Origin: JAJPHC01 sp035255945
GTDB taxonomy: Bacteria > Acidobacteriota > Thermoanaerobaculia > Gp7-AA8
Direction of reading: 5' to 3'
NCBI GenBank assembly: GCA_035255945.1
Contig: DATEZA010000229.1
Location: 1-17,983 of the forward strand
Length of the DNA: 17,983 nucleotides
In this document: piece by piece, positions 1 to 6,808 of the stretch
Numbering within the stretch: position 1 is the stretch's first letter
Layout: every line of letters starts with the position of its first letter
Position numbers and translations under genes: made by a program
Notes under the pieces: model-generated
The model's database searches: none
What the model was told of the DNA's origin: nothing
What the model saw: the letters and a program-made list of their open reading frames with translations, nothing else

Positions 1-130
1 ATATGTCGCCGCACAGATCACCAAATTCGACCGCGTGACGATCGCGCCGAACGACACGCTGATCGGAAGGATCGAAAACATAGTCATGCCGAGCGTAGTC
101 GAGGCACCTGCGGGGGCGGTGGCTCGATGA
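1..130 (+). pseudogene. Partial hisD-like fragment at the window edge
   Basis: An open frame enters from the left edge (first full codon at 2) and stops at 128-130. Its first residues read YVAAQITKFDRVTIAPND. Positions 1-56 match 343-398 inside hisD with only two mismatches (positions 22 and 32). Homology ends abruptly at 57. The rest of the frame runs about 25 bases into unrecognised sequence and then into the palindromic repeat, which supplies the stop. This looks like a recent partial duplication of hisD whose 3' part is lost. Only the end is visible, so a longer gene that shares this segment, or a mis-assembly at a contig edge, is possible. Confidence 0.5.
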
Positions 131-190
131 GCAAGCCACAGCCGTGCGCCGCCAACCGCCCAGGTCCCTCGACTCGACGCTCGGGATGAC
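83..190. repeat. Imperfect palindromic repeat upstream of hisD
   Basis: Outer arms at 83-104 and 167-190 are near reverse complements; both read GTCAT(G/C)CCGAGCGT followed by GTCGAGG, with a two-base indel. A second nested stem pairs 119-124 (gtggct) with 134-139 (agccac) around a nine-base loop. The element ends one base before the hisD Shine-Dalgarno region, so any hisD transcript starting further upstream would carry the hairpin in its leader. The form fits a dispersed palindromic (MITE-like or REP-like) element. No second copy of this family is in the window. Confidence 0.65.
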
Positions 191-194
191 GAAA

Positions 195-198
195 GGAG
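195..198 (+). promoter_or_regulatory. hisD ribosome binding site
   Basis: GGAG lies seven bases before the ATG at 206, within the run gaaaggag. It fixes the hisD start and sits directly downstream of the palindromic repeat. Confidence 0.7.
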
Positions 199-205
199 CA
201 ACAGC

Positions 206-1420
206 ATGCAATCCCTCACCCTCGGATCGCCTGAAGCCGAAGCCGCCCTTCGCGAGCTCGAATCGCGACGGAGCGAGAGCAACGAGCGCGCGCTGCGCGT
301 CGCCGACGAAACGATCGCCGGCGTGCGCGCGCAGGGCGACGCATATGTCGCCGCACAGATCACGAAATTCGACGGCGTGACGATCGCGCCGAACGACATC
401 AAGATCATCCCCGGCGAGCTGCCGGTCGATCCCGAGATCGCGGCGGCGATCGACACCGCGATCGCGCGCGTCGGCTCGTTCCATCTCGATCAACTGCCGA
501 AGTCGTATCGCTGGACGTCGGCCGACACCGAAGTGCTGCATCGCGTGCGGCCGCTGCGCCGCGTCGGCATCTACGTTCCGGGCGGACGCGCGGTCTACGT
601 CTCGACGCTGATCATGGGCGCCGTGCCCGCGCGCATCGCAGGCGTGCCGGACATCATCGTGGCGACGACGGCGGCCGCGGCGGAACGTCCCGAGCTGCAG
701 TACGCGTGTCGCAAGCTCGGCGTCCGCGAGATCTACCGCGCCGGCGGGGCCTCCGCGATCGCCGCGATGGCCCTCGGCACCGAATCGCTGGAGCGCGTCG
801 ACAAAATCGCCGGGCCCGGCAATCAGTACGTGACCGCGGCGAAGGCGCGGCTCATCGGCGAAGTCGGCATCGACATGACCGCCGGTCCGACGGAGCTCGT
901 CGTGATCGCGGACGAAACCGCCGATCCCGAGCTCGTCGCCGCCGATCTCGCCGCGCAGGCGGAGCACGGTCCCGATTCCGCCGTCATCTGCATCCTCCTC
1001 GGCGACGCGAAGGTGCCGGTTGTTCCGGAAAAACAATCGCTCGTGCTGCGCACCAATTCGATCGACGACGCGATCGCCGTCGTGAATCGCATCGCGCCGG
1101 AGCACCTCTCGATCATCGCCCGCGATGCACGCGCGATCTCCGAGCGCGCGGACAACTGCGGCGCGATCTACATCGGCGCGACCTCCGCGCCGGCCCTCGG
1201 CGATTACATCGTCGGCTCGAATCACGTGCTGCCGACCGCGGGCAGCGCGCGCTTCTTCTCGCCGCTTGGTGTGTACGACTTCGTCAAGCGCTCGAACGTG
1301 GTGACGGTCGGCGAGCGCGATCTCGAGACGATCGCCGCCAAGGCCGTCGCGCTCGCGAATTTCGAAGGGTTGCCGAATCACGGGCGTTCTGTCACCGCAC
1401 GGAACAAGGTGACGGCATGA
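206..1420 (+). CDS. hisD: Histidinol dehydrogenase
   Basis: This enzyme carries out the last two steps of histidine synthesis: NAD-dependent oxidation of histidinol to histidinal and then to histidine, in the cytoplasm with Zn. At 404 residues it is slightly shorter than the E. coli protein (about 434), mainly at the N-terminus. Visible family signatures are GPGNQYVTAAK (about 203-213), DMTAGPTELVVIAD (223-236), AEHGPDSA (252-259), APEHL (297-301) and LGDYIVGSNHVLPT (331-344). By family alignment the Zn ligands are Q251, H254, D333 and H392, and the catalytic pair is E299/H300; all are present. The ATG at 206 has a GGAG box seven bases upstream. The stop overlaps the hisC start as ATGA. A 56-bp near-copy of codons 47-64 occurs at the left edge of the window. 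Confidence 0.96.
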   Translation: MQSLTLGSPEAEAALRELESRRSESNERALRVADETIAGVRAQGDAYVAAQITKFDGVTIAPNDIKIIPGELPVDPEIAAAIDTAIARVGSFHLDQLPKSYRWTSADTEVLHRVRPLRRVGIYVPGGRAVYVSTLIMGAVPARIAGVPDIIVATTAAAAERPELQYACRKLGVREIYRAGGASAIAAMALGTESLERVDKIAGPGNQYVTAAKARLIGEVGIDMTAGPTELVVIADETADPELVAADLAAQAEHGPDSAVICILLGDAKVPVVPEKQSLVLRTNSIDDAIAVVNRIAPEHLSIIARDARAISERADNCGAIYIGATSAPALGDYIVGSNHVLPTAGSARFFSPLGVYDFVKRSNVVTVGERDLETIAAKAVALANFEGLPNHGRSVTARNKVTA

Positions 1421-2460
1421 GCGTCCGCAGCGACGTGGCCCGCATGACGGCGTACACGCTCGAGCTGCGCCACGCGGAGGTGAAGCTCAATCAAAACGAG
1501 TCGCCGTTCGACTTTCCGCCGGAGCTGAAGCAGCAGGTGCTCGATCGCGTTGCGAAACGCTCGTGGAACATCTATCCCGATTTCGAATCGATCTCGCTGC
1601 GGAGCGCGATCGCGCGCTCTCTCACGGGGACGAGGGGCCCGACGGAAGACAACATCCTCACCGGCAACGGCTCAAACGAATTGCTCGCCGCCGCGATCAG
1701 CGCATTCGTCGGCCCGGGCACGCCGGTCGTCTTACCTCGTCCGACCTTCACCCTCTACGAAAAACTCGTGACCATCGCCGGCGGCCTGCCGATCCCGATC
1801 GAGTTCGATCCCGACTCCGGCTTCCTCCCGCTCCAAGCAATGCTGAATGCGATCGCCGAATATCCCGGCGCGATCGTGATCGTCTGCTCGCCGAACAATC
1901 CGACGGGCGGCGTACTCCCTCCGCACGGCCTGGAAGCGCTTCTCGACACCGGCGCCACCGTTCTGTTCGATCGCGCGTACGGCGACTTCGCGAACGACAC
2001 GATGCCGCAGCTGCACGACCGTCTCGTGACGTTCTCCACATTCTCGAAAGCGTGGGGACTCGCCGCGCTGCGCGTCGGCTGGCTCGCCTCGACCGCTGCG
2101 AATTGCCGCGAGATCCGCAAAGTGAAACTGCCGTACAGCCTCAACATCATCAGCGAAGCGATCGCCGAGATCGCACTCGAAAATCGCGACGTGCGCGATC
2201 GCAATGTCGCCGCGATCGTGAGCGAGCGCGAGCGCGTGTTCGATGCGATGCGCAATGTTCCGCGCATCACGGTCTTCCCCACCGCGGCCAACTTCATCAC
2301 CTTCCGCACGCAACGCGCGCTGTTCGAAGAGCTCTGCGCGCGCGGCATTCTCGTGCGCGATGTGTCCGCCTATCCGCGGCTCGCCAGTTGCCTCCGCGTC
2401 TCGATCGGCTCACGCGACCAGAACGATCGCTTCCTCGCCGCGCTGACGGAGATCGCATGA
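1417..2460 (+). CDS. hisC: Histidinol-phosphate aminotransferase
   Basis: This PLP-dependent fold-type I aminotransferase converts imidazole acetol phosphate and glutamate to histidinol phosphate. The protein has 347 residues, normal for the family. The N-terminal KLNQNESPF (23-31) is typical of HisC. Cofactor-site motifs are GNGSNELL (83-90), SPNNPTGG (158-165, N161), LFDRAYGD (183-190, D185 and Y188) and TFSTFSKAWGLAALRVGW (205-222) with the Schiff-base lysine K211. The C-terminal RVSIGSRDQNDRFLAAL is also typical. The ATG at 1417 overlaps the hisD stop (ATGA), and AAGGTG lies just upstream within the end of hisD. The far longer upstream extension of this frame is an artefact of reading through hisD. 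Confidence 0.95.
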   Translation: MSVRSDVARMTAYTLELRHAEVKLNQNESPFDFPPELKQQVLDRVAKRSWNIYPDFESISLRSAIARSLTGTRGPTEDNILTGNGSNELLAAAISAFVGPGTPVVLPRPTFTLYEKLVTIAGGLPIPIEFDPDSGFLPLQAMLNAIAEYPGAIVIVCSPNNPTGGVLPPHGLEALLDTGATVLFDRAYGDFANDTMPQLHDRLVTFSTFSKAWGLAALRVGWLASTAANCREIRKVKLPYSLNIISEAIAEIALENRDVRDRNVAAIVSERERVFDAMRNVPRITVFPTAANFITFRTQRALFEELCARGILVRDVSAYPRLASCLRVSIGSRDQNDRFLAALTEIA

Positions 2461-3044
2461 GAACCGCATCGCTCTCCCGCTCCACGAAAGAAACGTCCGT
2501 CTCGGTCGAAGTGAACCTCGACGGCACCGGCGTATCAAACATCGACACGCCGATCGGTTTCCTCTCGCACATGCTCGATGCGATCGCGCGCCACTCGAAA
2601 TGCGATCTCGACATCGTCGCCGCCGGCGACACGCACATCGACTACCACCACACCGTCGAAGACACCGGCCTCGTCCTCGGCGAAGCATTCGCCAACGCGC
2701 TCGGTGACAAGCGCGGCATCCGCCGCTTCGGTCACGCCTACGTCCCGCTCGACGAAGCTCTCGCCCGCGTCGTCATCGATTTCTCCGGCCGCCCGTTCCT
2801 TGTCTTCGAAGTGCCGATGGATCGCGAGATGCTGCTCATCCACAAGGATTTTCCGTTCGCGCTGGTCGAGGAGTTCTTCAAATCGTTCGCGAACAAATGC
2901 GCGTGCAACATCCACATCGATCTCATTCGCGGCCGCAACGGACATCACGCCGCAGAGGCAATCTTCAAAGCGTTCGCGATCGCGGTGCGCGAGGCGAAAG
3001 CGGTGGTGTCGAGCGATATCCCGAGCACGAAGGGGGTCATTTGA
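2457..3044 (+). CDS. hisB: Imidazoleglycerol-phosphate dehydratase
   Basis: This Mn-dependent enzyme removes water from imidazole glycerol phosphate to give imidazole acetol phosphate. It is the monofunctional form of 195 residues, with no HisN phosphatase domain, so histidinol-phosphate phosphatase must be encoded elsewhere. The two duplicated metal-binding halves show GFLSHMLD (34-41, H38), DTHIDYHHTVEDTG (58-71, H60, H64, H65, E68) and the second motif RNGHHAAEAIFKA (160-172, H163, H164, E167). The DLDIVAAGD segment is also characteristic. The start overlaps the hisC stop as ATGA at 2457-2460, and the 3' end overlaps the hisH start. Confidence 0.96.
   Translation: MRTASLSRSTKETSVSVEVNLDGTGVSNIDTPIGFLSHMLDAIARHSKCDLDIVAAGDTHIDYHHTVEDTGLVLGEAFANALGDKRGIRRFGHAYVPLDEALARVVIDFSGRPFLVFEVPMDREMLLIHKDFPFALVEEFFKSFANKCACNIHIDLIRGRNGHHAAEAIFKAFAIAVREAKAVVSSDIPSTKGVI
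3032..3036 (+). promoter_or_regulatory. Ribosome binding site deciding the hisH TTG start
   Basis: The run GAAGGGGG ends four bases before TTG at 3041. No ATG or GTG in frame nearby has comparable support, and the N-terminal strand of HisH would be lost with a later start. Confidence 0.6.
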
Positions 3045-3625
3045 TCCTTATCGACTCCCCTGTCGCGAACACCGCGAACATCGCGCGCGCGCTCCGCACC
3101 GCCGGCGCCGATCTGCAGATCACGAGCGATCCCGATGCGATCGCACGCGCACAGAAACTCGTCCTCCCCGGTGTCGGCTCATTCGCCGCGGCAATGCGCT
3201 GGCTGATCGAGCACCGCATCGACTCCGCGATTCGCGATGCAGTCAACGGCGGCGCATCGCTCCTCGGCATCTGCGTCGGACATCAACTCCTCTTCGACCT
3301 CTCGCACGAGATGGGCACAACGCGCGGCCTCGGACTCGTGCCCGGTGAAGTGCGCAAATTCGAAGGACGACTTCCCGTGCCGCAGATCGGCTGGAATCGC
3401 GTGACCGCGCGCGGTCCGTTGTTCGAAGGAGTGGAGAATCCCGTCTTCTACTTCGTCAACTCGTATGCGGCGGCAAACGCGCCGCACGAAATCGCCCGCG
3501 CCGATTACGGCGGCCCGTTCACCGCCGCCGTGCAGAACGGACGCGTGTTCGGCGTGCAGTTCCATCCCGAGAAATCGTCGAGCGCCGGGCTGCAGGTCCT
3601 CAGGAACTTCATCGCATGGAAGTGA
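3041..3625 (+). CDS. hisH: Imidazole glycerol phosphate synthase, glutaminase subunit HisH
   Basis: This class I glutamine amidotransferase delivers ammonia to HisF. It has 194 residues from a TTG start at 3041, which overlaps the hisB stop as TTGA. A strong GGGGG purine run (3032-3036) lies four bases upstream, and MILIDSPVAN matches the expected HisH beginning, so TTG is preferred over any later ATG. The catalytic triad is complete: C78 in LLGICVGHQLL, and H175 and E177 in GVQFHPEKSS. PGVGSF (43-48) and NSYAA (140-144) are family features. The last ten bases overlap the start of the HisA-HisF fusion, the partner cyclase, which fits equal expression of the two IGP synthase parts. Confidence 0.94.
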   Translation: MILIDSPVANTANIARALRTAGADLQITSDPDAIARAQKLVLPGVGSFAAAMRWLIEHRIDSAIRDAVNGGASLLGICVGHQLLFDLSHEMGTTRGLGLVPGEVRKFEGRLPVPQIGWNRVTARGPLFEGVENPVFYFVNSYAAANAPHEIARADYGGPFTAAVQNGRVFGVQFHPEKSSSAGLQVLRNFIAWK

Positions 3626-5076
3626 TCCCGTCACTCGATCTGCTCGGCGGCAACGTCGTCCGCCTTACACACGGCAACTTCGATACCGCGAAGGTGTATG
3701 GCGAACCGGAAGCGGTGCTCGCATCGCTCGACGTGCCGCGAGGCGCGCGACTGCACGTCGTCGACCTCGAGGCCTCGCGCACCGGACGTCCGGTCGAGAC
3801 GCGCATCGTCGAACGGCTCGCGTCGCGCGATCTCATCGTGCAGGTCGGCGGCGGAATCCGCACGCTCGACGACGCACGCCGCTGGTTCGATTGCGGCGCG
3901 GAGCGCGTCATCGTCGGCACGATCGCCGCCGACGGCTCGCCGCTGCTCGCGTCACTCGTCGAAACATTCGGTGCGCAGTGCATCGTCCCCGCGGTCGACA
4001 TCCGCAACGGCGTGATCCGTATCGCCGGATGGCAGCGCGACGCGCCCGTGTCGATCGCAGAAGTCTTCACGCGCCTCGAATCGCTCGCGATTCCCGAGGC
4101 GCTGGTGACGGACATCTCGCATGACGGAGTGCTGCGCGGTCCGTCGTTCCGCCTTTACCGCGAGCTGGCACGCCTGACATCCATCCGCATCATCGCCTCG
4201 GGCGGCGTGTCGAATGCCGGCGACGTCGTTTCGCTCGCGCGTCAGCGCAACATTAGCGGTTGCGTGATCGGCAAGGCGCTGCTCGAACGGCGCATCGATC
4301 TCGCCGATGCACTCGCGCGCGTGGCAATGCCGAACGCGATTCCGGAGCGCGTCATCCCCTGCCTCGACGTGCGCGACGGCCGAGTGGTCAAGGGCGTGAA
4401 CTTCGTCGACATCCGCGACGCCGGCGATCCGGTCGAGTGCGCGCGCCGCTACGAAGACGAAGGGGCGGACGAGATCGTGATCCTCGACATCTCCGCAACC
4501 GATGCAAATCGCCAGACCGCGCTCGATACCGTGCGCCGCGTCGCCGATTCGCTCTTCATCCCACTGACCGTCGGCGGCGGCATTCGCACAGTCGAGGACT
4601 TCCGCGCGATGCTGCGCGCCGGTGCGGACCGCGTCGCCATCAACACCGCGGCGATTCGCAATCCGCAGCTGATCGCCGATTGCGCGTCCGAGTTCGGTGT
4701 GCAGGCCGTGGTGCTGTCGTGCGATGCGAAGGATGGGCGCGTGATGGTGCGCAGCGGAAAAGAATCCGCGGACATCGATGCGGTCGAATGGTGCCGCCGC
4801 GCGGAATCGCTCGGCGCGGGAGAGATTCTCCTCACATCGGTCAATCGCGACGGCACCGGCGCCGGCTTCGACATCGAGCTGCTGCGCGCCGTGACGAGCG
4901 TGCTCAAGATCGGCGTGATCGCATCGGGCGGCGCCGGCAAGCTGGAAGATTTTCGCGACGCGATCGAATGCGGCGGCGCGCGCGCCGTGCTCGCGGCGTC
5001 GCTCTTTCACGATCGCGTGCTGACGGTCGGCGAGGTCAAACGCCATCTCGCCGAAGAAGGAATTCCGGTCCGATGA
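3616..5076 (+). CDS. hisAF: HisA-HisF fusion: ProFAR isomerase plus IGP synthase cyclase
   Basis: One uninterrupted 486-residue frame encodes two complete paralogous TIM barrels. Residues 1-237 are HisA (ProFAR isomerase): EVIPSLDLLGG with D8, QVGGGIRT (76-83), PAVDIRNG (125-132, D128), VTDISHDG (164-171) and IASGGVSN. Residues 238-486 are HisF: IPERVIPCLDVRDGRVVKG (D251), LTVGGGIRT (317-325), VVLSCDAKDG (D370), LLTSVNRDGTG and IASGGAGK. By family alignment both catalytic aspartates of each barrel are present. I checked the codons across the junction (4261-4400): there is no stop or frame break, and the linker is almost nil (LADALARVAMPNAIPERV). An ATG at 4327, where a free HisF would start, remains but has no Shine-Dalgarno sequence. 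In most bacteria hisA and hisF are separate genes. A single-base error restoring a hisA stop cannot be excluded. Confidence 0.93.
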   Translation: MEVIPSLDLLGGNVVRLTHGNFDTAKVYGEPEAVLASLDVPRGARLHVVDLEASRTGRPVETRIVERLASRDLIVQVGGGIRTLDDARRWFDCGAERVIVGTIAADGSPLLASLVETFGAQCIVPAVDIRNGVIRIAGWQRDAPVSIAEVFTRLESLAIPEALVTDISHDGVLRGPSFRLYRELARLTSIRIIASGGVSNAGDVVSLARQRNISGCVIGKALLERRIDLADALARVAMPNAIPERVIPCLDVRDGRVVKGVNFVDIRDAGDPVECARRYEDEGADEIVILDISATDANRQTALDTVRRVADSLFIPLTVGGGIRTVEDFRAMLRAGADRVAINTAAIRNPQLIADCASEFGVQAVVLSCDAKDGRVMVRSGKESADIDAVEWCRRAESLGAGEILLTSVNRDGTGAGFDIELLRAVTSVLKIGVIASGGAGKLEDFRDAIECGGARAVLAASLFHDRVLTVGEVKRHLAEEGIPVR

Positions 5077-5648
5077 AATTCACCGATGGATTGATTCCGG
5101 CCATCGTGCGGGACGCCAAGTCCGGCGCGATTCTCACCCTCGCGTACATGAACGAGGAGTCGCTGCGGCGCACGCGGGAGACGGGCGACACGTGGTTCTG
5201 GTCGCGCTCGCGGCAGGAGCTGTGGCACAAGGGCGCGACATCCGGCAACACGCAGCGCGTCGTGCACATCGCGGAAGACTGCGACGGCGACGCGCTCGTC
5301 GTCACCGTCGATCCGGCCGGCCCGGCGTGTCACACCGGCGCCGTTTCCTGCTTTGCCGATGTACCTCCGCCATCGCTCGATCTCGAGTCCCTCATGCGCG
5401 TCCTCCGCTCGCGCTACGACGAACGCCCCGAAGGCTCGTACAGCGCGTATTTGTTCAATGAGGGACGCGACAAGATCCTCAAGAAAATCGGCGAAGAGGC
5501 GACCGAGGTCGTGATCGCGGCCAAGGGTCAGGGGCGCGAACGGATGGTCAGCGAGATCGCGGATCTCGTGTATCACCTGGCGGTTTTGATGGTGGATGAG
5601 GGCTTGGATTGGAGCGAAGTCGGGGCGGAGCTACGGAGCAGAAGGTGA
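5073..5648 (+). CDS. hisIE: Bifunctional phosphoribosyl-AMP cyclohydrolase / phosphoribosyl-ATP pyrophosphohydrolase
   Basis: This 191-residue fusion does steps 2 and 3 of histidine synthesis. The N-terminal HisI part (1-95) has LTLAYMNEESL (21-31), TWFWSRSRQELWHKG (40-54) and the metal site CDGDA (C70, D71, D73) with C86 and C93. The C-terminal HisE part (about 105-191) has GRDKILKKIGEEATEVVIAA (131-150) and EIADLVYHLAVLM (161-173), the MazG-like acidic motifs. The ATG at 5073 overlaps the stop of the preceding gene (ATGA), and AAGGA lies at 5057-5061. The last 18 bases overlap the 3' end of the convergent Uma2 gene; I see no terminator hairpin between them. Confidence 0.95.
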   Translation: MKFTDGLIPAIVRDAKSGAILTLAYMNEESLRRTRETGDTWFWSRSRQELWHKGATSGNTQRVVHIAEDCDGDALVVTVDPAGPACHTGAVSCFADVPPPSLDLESLMRVLRSRYDERPEGSYSAYLFNEGRDKILKKIGEEATEVVIAAKGQGRERMVSEIADLVYHLAVLMVDEGLDWSEVGAELRSRR

Positions 5649-6200
5649 GGGCCACCGCACATTGAGAACGATCTCGAGCTCCTCGAATGGCTCGGCGCGG
5701 AACGGTTCGTCGGCTCTCAGTACAGCGATCTCGACCCAATTGCCTTTCTCCAACCGCTTCACTTCGACATTGCAGTTCGGCGGATCGATGATCCACGCGT
5801 GCCGCACACCGTAATGCGCGTACTTCGGCATCTTGATCCGACGATCGTACGCGGCCGTCCATGGTGACGGGATTTCGCAAATCCAGTCCGGGACGACATC
5901 CATCCACACCTCATCGTCGGTCAGCGACAGCCGTTCGAGACGCCAGCCCGCCAGATCAGGAATGAGTGCGTTTTCGTTTTGATCGAAGTGCACCTCGGGC
6001 TCCATCAGGATCAACCATCCGCCCGCAGGGTTGCTGAAACGCCGCTCGATCTGGCCGTGCAGTTGCGACTGGATTTTCGCGTGCCGCACTCGGGGTCGCG
6101 GCGCCAGGTACAGTTCCCCGTCGATCAGCTCCGCGATCTTGTCTTCGGGTGCTTTCAGCAGGTCTTCGTATGTCGCTTTTTCCCGTGTCCGCGCAGCCAT
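5631..6200 (-). CDS. Uma2-family (DUF820) putative endonuclease, copy 1
   Basis: This is a 189-residue protein of the Uma2/DUF820 family, which has a PD-(D/E)XK nuclease fold; its biological role is not settled. Visible features are TYEDLLKAPED (10-20), AELIDGELYLAPRPRVRHA (23-41), MEPEVHF (66-72), LIPDLAGW (79-86, D82), DWICEIPSPWTAAYDRRIKM (105-124, E109, K123) and HAWIIDPP (134-141). The catalytic acidic pair and lysine appear intact. The start at 6200 is preceded by TAACAT six bases upstream and by no Shine-Dalgarno sequence. It lies 51 bp downstream of a paralog on the same strand. Its 3' end overlaps hisIE by 18 bases, an unusually tight convergent arrangement. Confidence 0.88.
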   Translation of the reverse strand: MAARTREKATYEDLLKAPEDKIAELIDGELYLAPRPRVRHAKIQSQLHGQIERRFSNPAGGWLILMEPEVHFDQNENALIPDLAGWRLERLSLTDDEVWMDVVPDWICEIPSPWTAAYDRRIKMPKYAHYGVRHAWIIDPPNCNVEVKRLEKGNWVEIAVLRADEPFRAEPFEELEIVLNVRWPSPSAP

Positions 6201-6206
6201 GAGCTC

Positions 6207-6212
6207 ATGTTA
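6207..6212 (-). promoter_or_regulatory. Candidate -10 box of a leaderless Uma2 transcript
   Basis: On the - strand TAACAT (TANNNT type) ends six bases before the ATG at 6200, and there is no Shine-Dalgarno sequence. The same CGTTAACAT at the same six-base spacing precedes the paralog at 6782. This shared placement fits leaderless transcription. No convincing -35 box is visible. Confidence 0.4.
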
Positions 6213-6251
6213 ACGCTAACGACGGACGCGAGCGGATAGGGAGCGCCGGAG

Positions 6252-6782
6252 TTACGAAGCCGGCGGTGAGGGCCAGATCGAGCCAAAGTCGATCTCGATG
6301 TCGGGGAAAGGCTCGGCGTGGAATGGTTCATTCGTTTTGAAGAGCGCGATGTCGATCCAATCGCCTTTTTCGAGCCGCTTCACTTCGACGTTGTTGTTCG
6401 GCAGGTCGATGATCCACGCATGCGCGACGCCGTGATCGGCGTACGTCGGCAGCTTGATGCGGGGATCGAATGCGTCGGGCCAGATCGTCACGATGTCGCA
6501 AACCCAATCCGGTGACACGTCCTCCGCTTGCTCATCGTCGAGCCAACACTCGCCGCGCCATCCTCCAAACTCAGGCACGAACAGATTCGCGCCGACGTGC
6601 AGCTCCGGCTTCCGGAGGATGAACCAGCCCGGCAGGTTATGGAGAGTAATGTCGAGCACCGTGCGCATCCGGGATTGCCGCGGGCTGCCGCGCCGCGAGA
6701 GCAACAACTCCCCGTCGAGAAGCTCCGCGGTGAGGTGCTCGGGCACATTGAGCACGTCCTGAAGCGTCGCGTGCGCGCCCAT
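6252..6782 (-). CDS. Uma2-family (DUF820) putative endonuclease, copy 2
   Basis: This 176-residue paralog of the next gene shares AELLDGELLLSR (19-30), KPELHV (58-63), HAWIIDLPNNNVEVKRLEKG and the EPFHAEPFPDIEI tail. Positions equivalent to the nuclease acids are changed: PD is PE (E71 in FVPEFGGW) and the usual E is D (D96 in DWVCDIV). The SPSTAAYDR segment is replaced by TIWPDAFDPR, while K110 is kept. Acidity is retained at each site with the residues exchanged, so activity is uncertain. The start at 6782 lies only 26 bp from the divergent cytidine deaminase start. It probably heads a two-gene unit with copy 1, although copy 1 seems to have its own -10. Confidence 0.82.
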   Translation of the reverse strand: MGAHATLQDVLNVPEHLTAELLDGELLLSRRGSPRQSRMRTVLDITLHNLPGWFILRKPELHVGANLFVPEFGGWRGECWLDDEQAEDVSPDWVCDIVTIWPDAFDPRIKLPTYADHGVAHAWIIDLPNNNVEVKRLEKGDWIDIALFKTNEPFHAEPFPDIEIDFGSIWPSPPAS

Positions 6783-6808
6783 CTGGTTATGTTAACGTAC
6801 CCCTTCCC
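6783..6808. promoter_or_regulatory. Compact divergent promoter, Uma2 copy 2 / cdd
   Basis: Only 26 bp separate two divergent start codons. The core TATGTTAACGTA (6788-6799) is a near-perfect palindrome around GTTAAC. On the - strand it gives TAACAT, six bases before the Uma2 ATG. On the + strand it gives TATGTT or TAACGT, 15 or 10 bases before the cdd ATG. Neither gene has a Shine-Dalgarno sequence. The sequence suggests back-to-back, mutually exclusive -10 boxes with leaderless or nearly leaderless transcripts. No -35 box is clear in either direction. Confidence 0.4.

Noticed and set aside
1..205. Histidine attenuator with leader peptide
   Set aside because: No short frame with a run of His codons is present; the hairpin is better explained as a palindromic repeat.
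706..1416. Long in-frame extension upstream of the hisC start
   Set aside because: It overlaps hisD in another frame and is Arg-rich; the overlapping ATGA start at 1417 with a Shine-Dalgarno sequence fits HisC length.
4327..5076. Separate hisF gene starting at the internal ATG
   Set aside because: The upstream hisA frame has no stop before it, and no Shine-Dalgarno sequence precedes 4327; a single fusion is the simplest reading.
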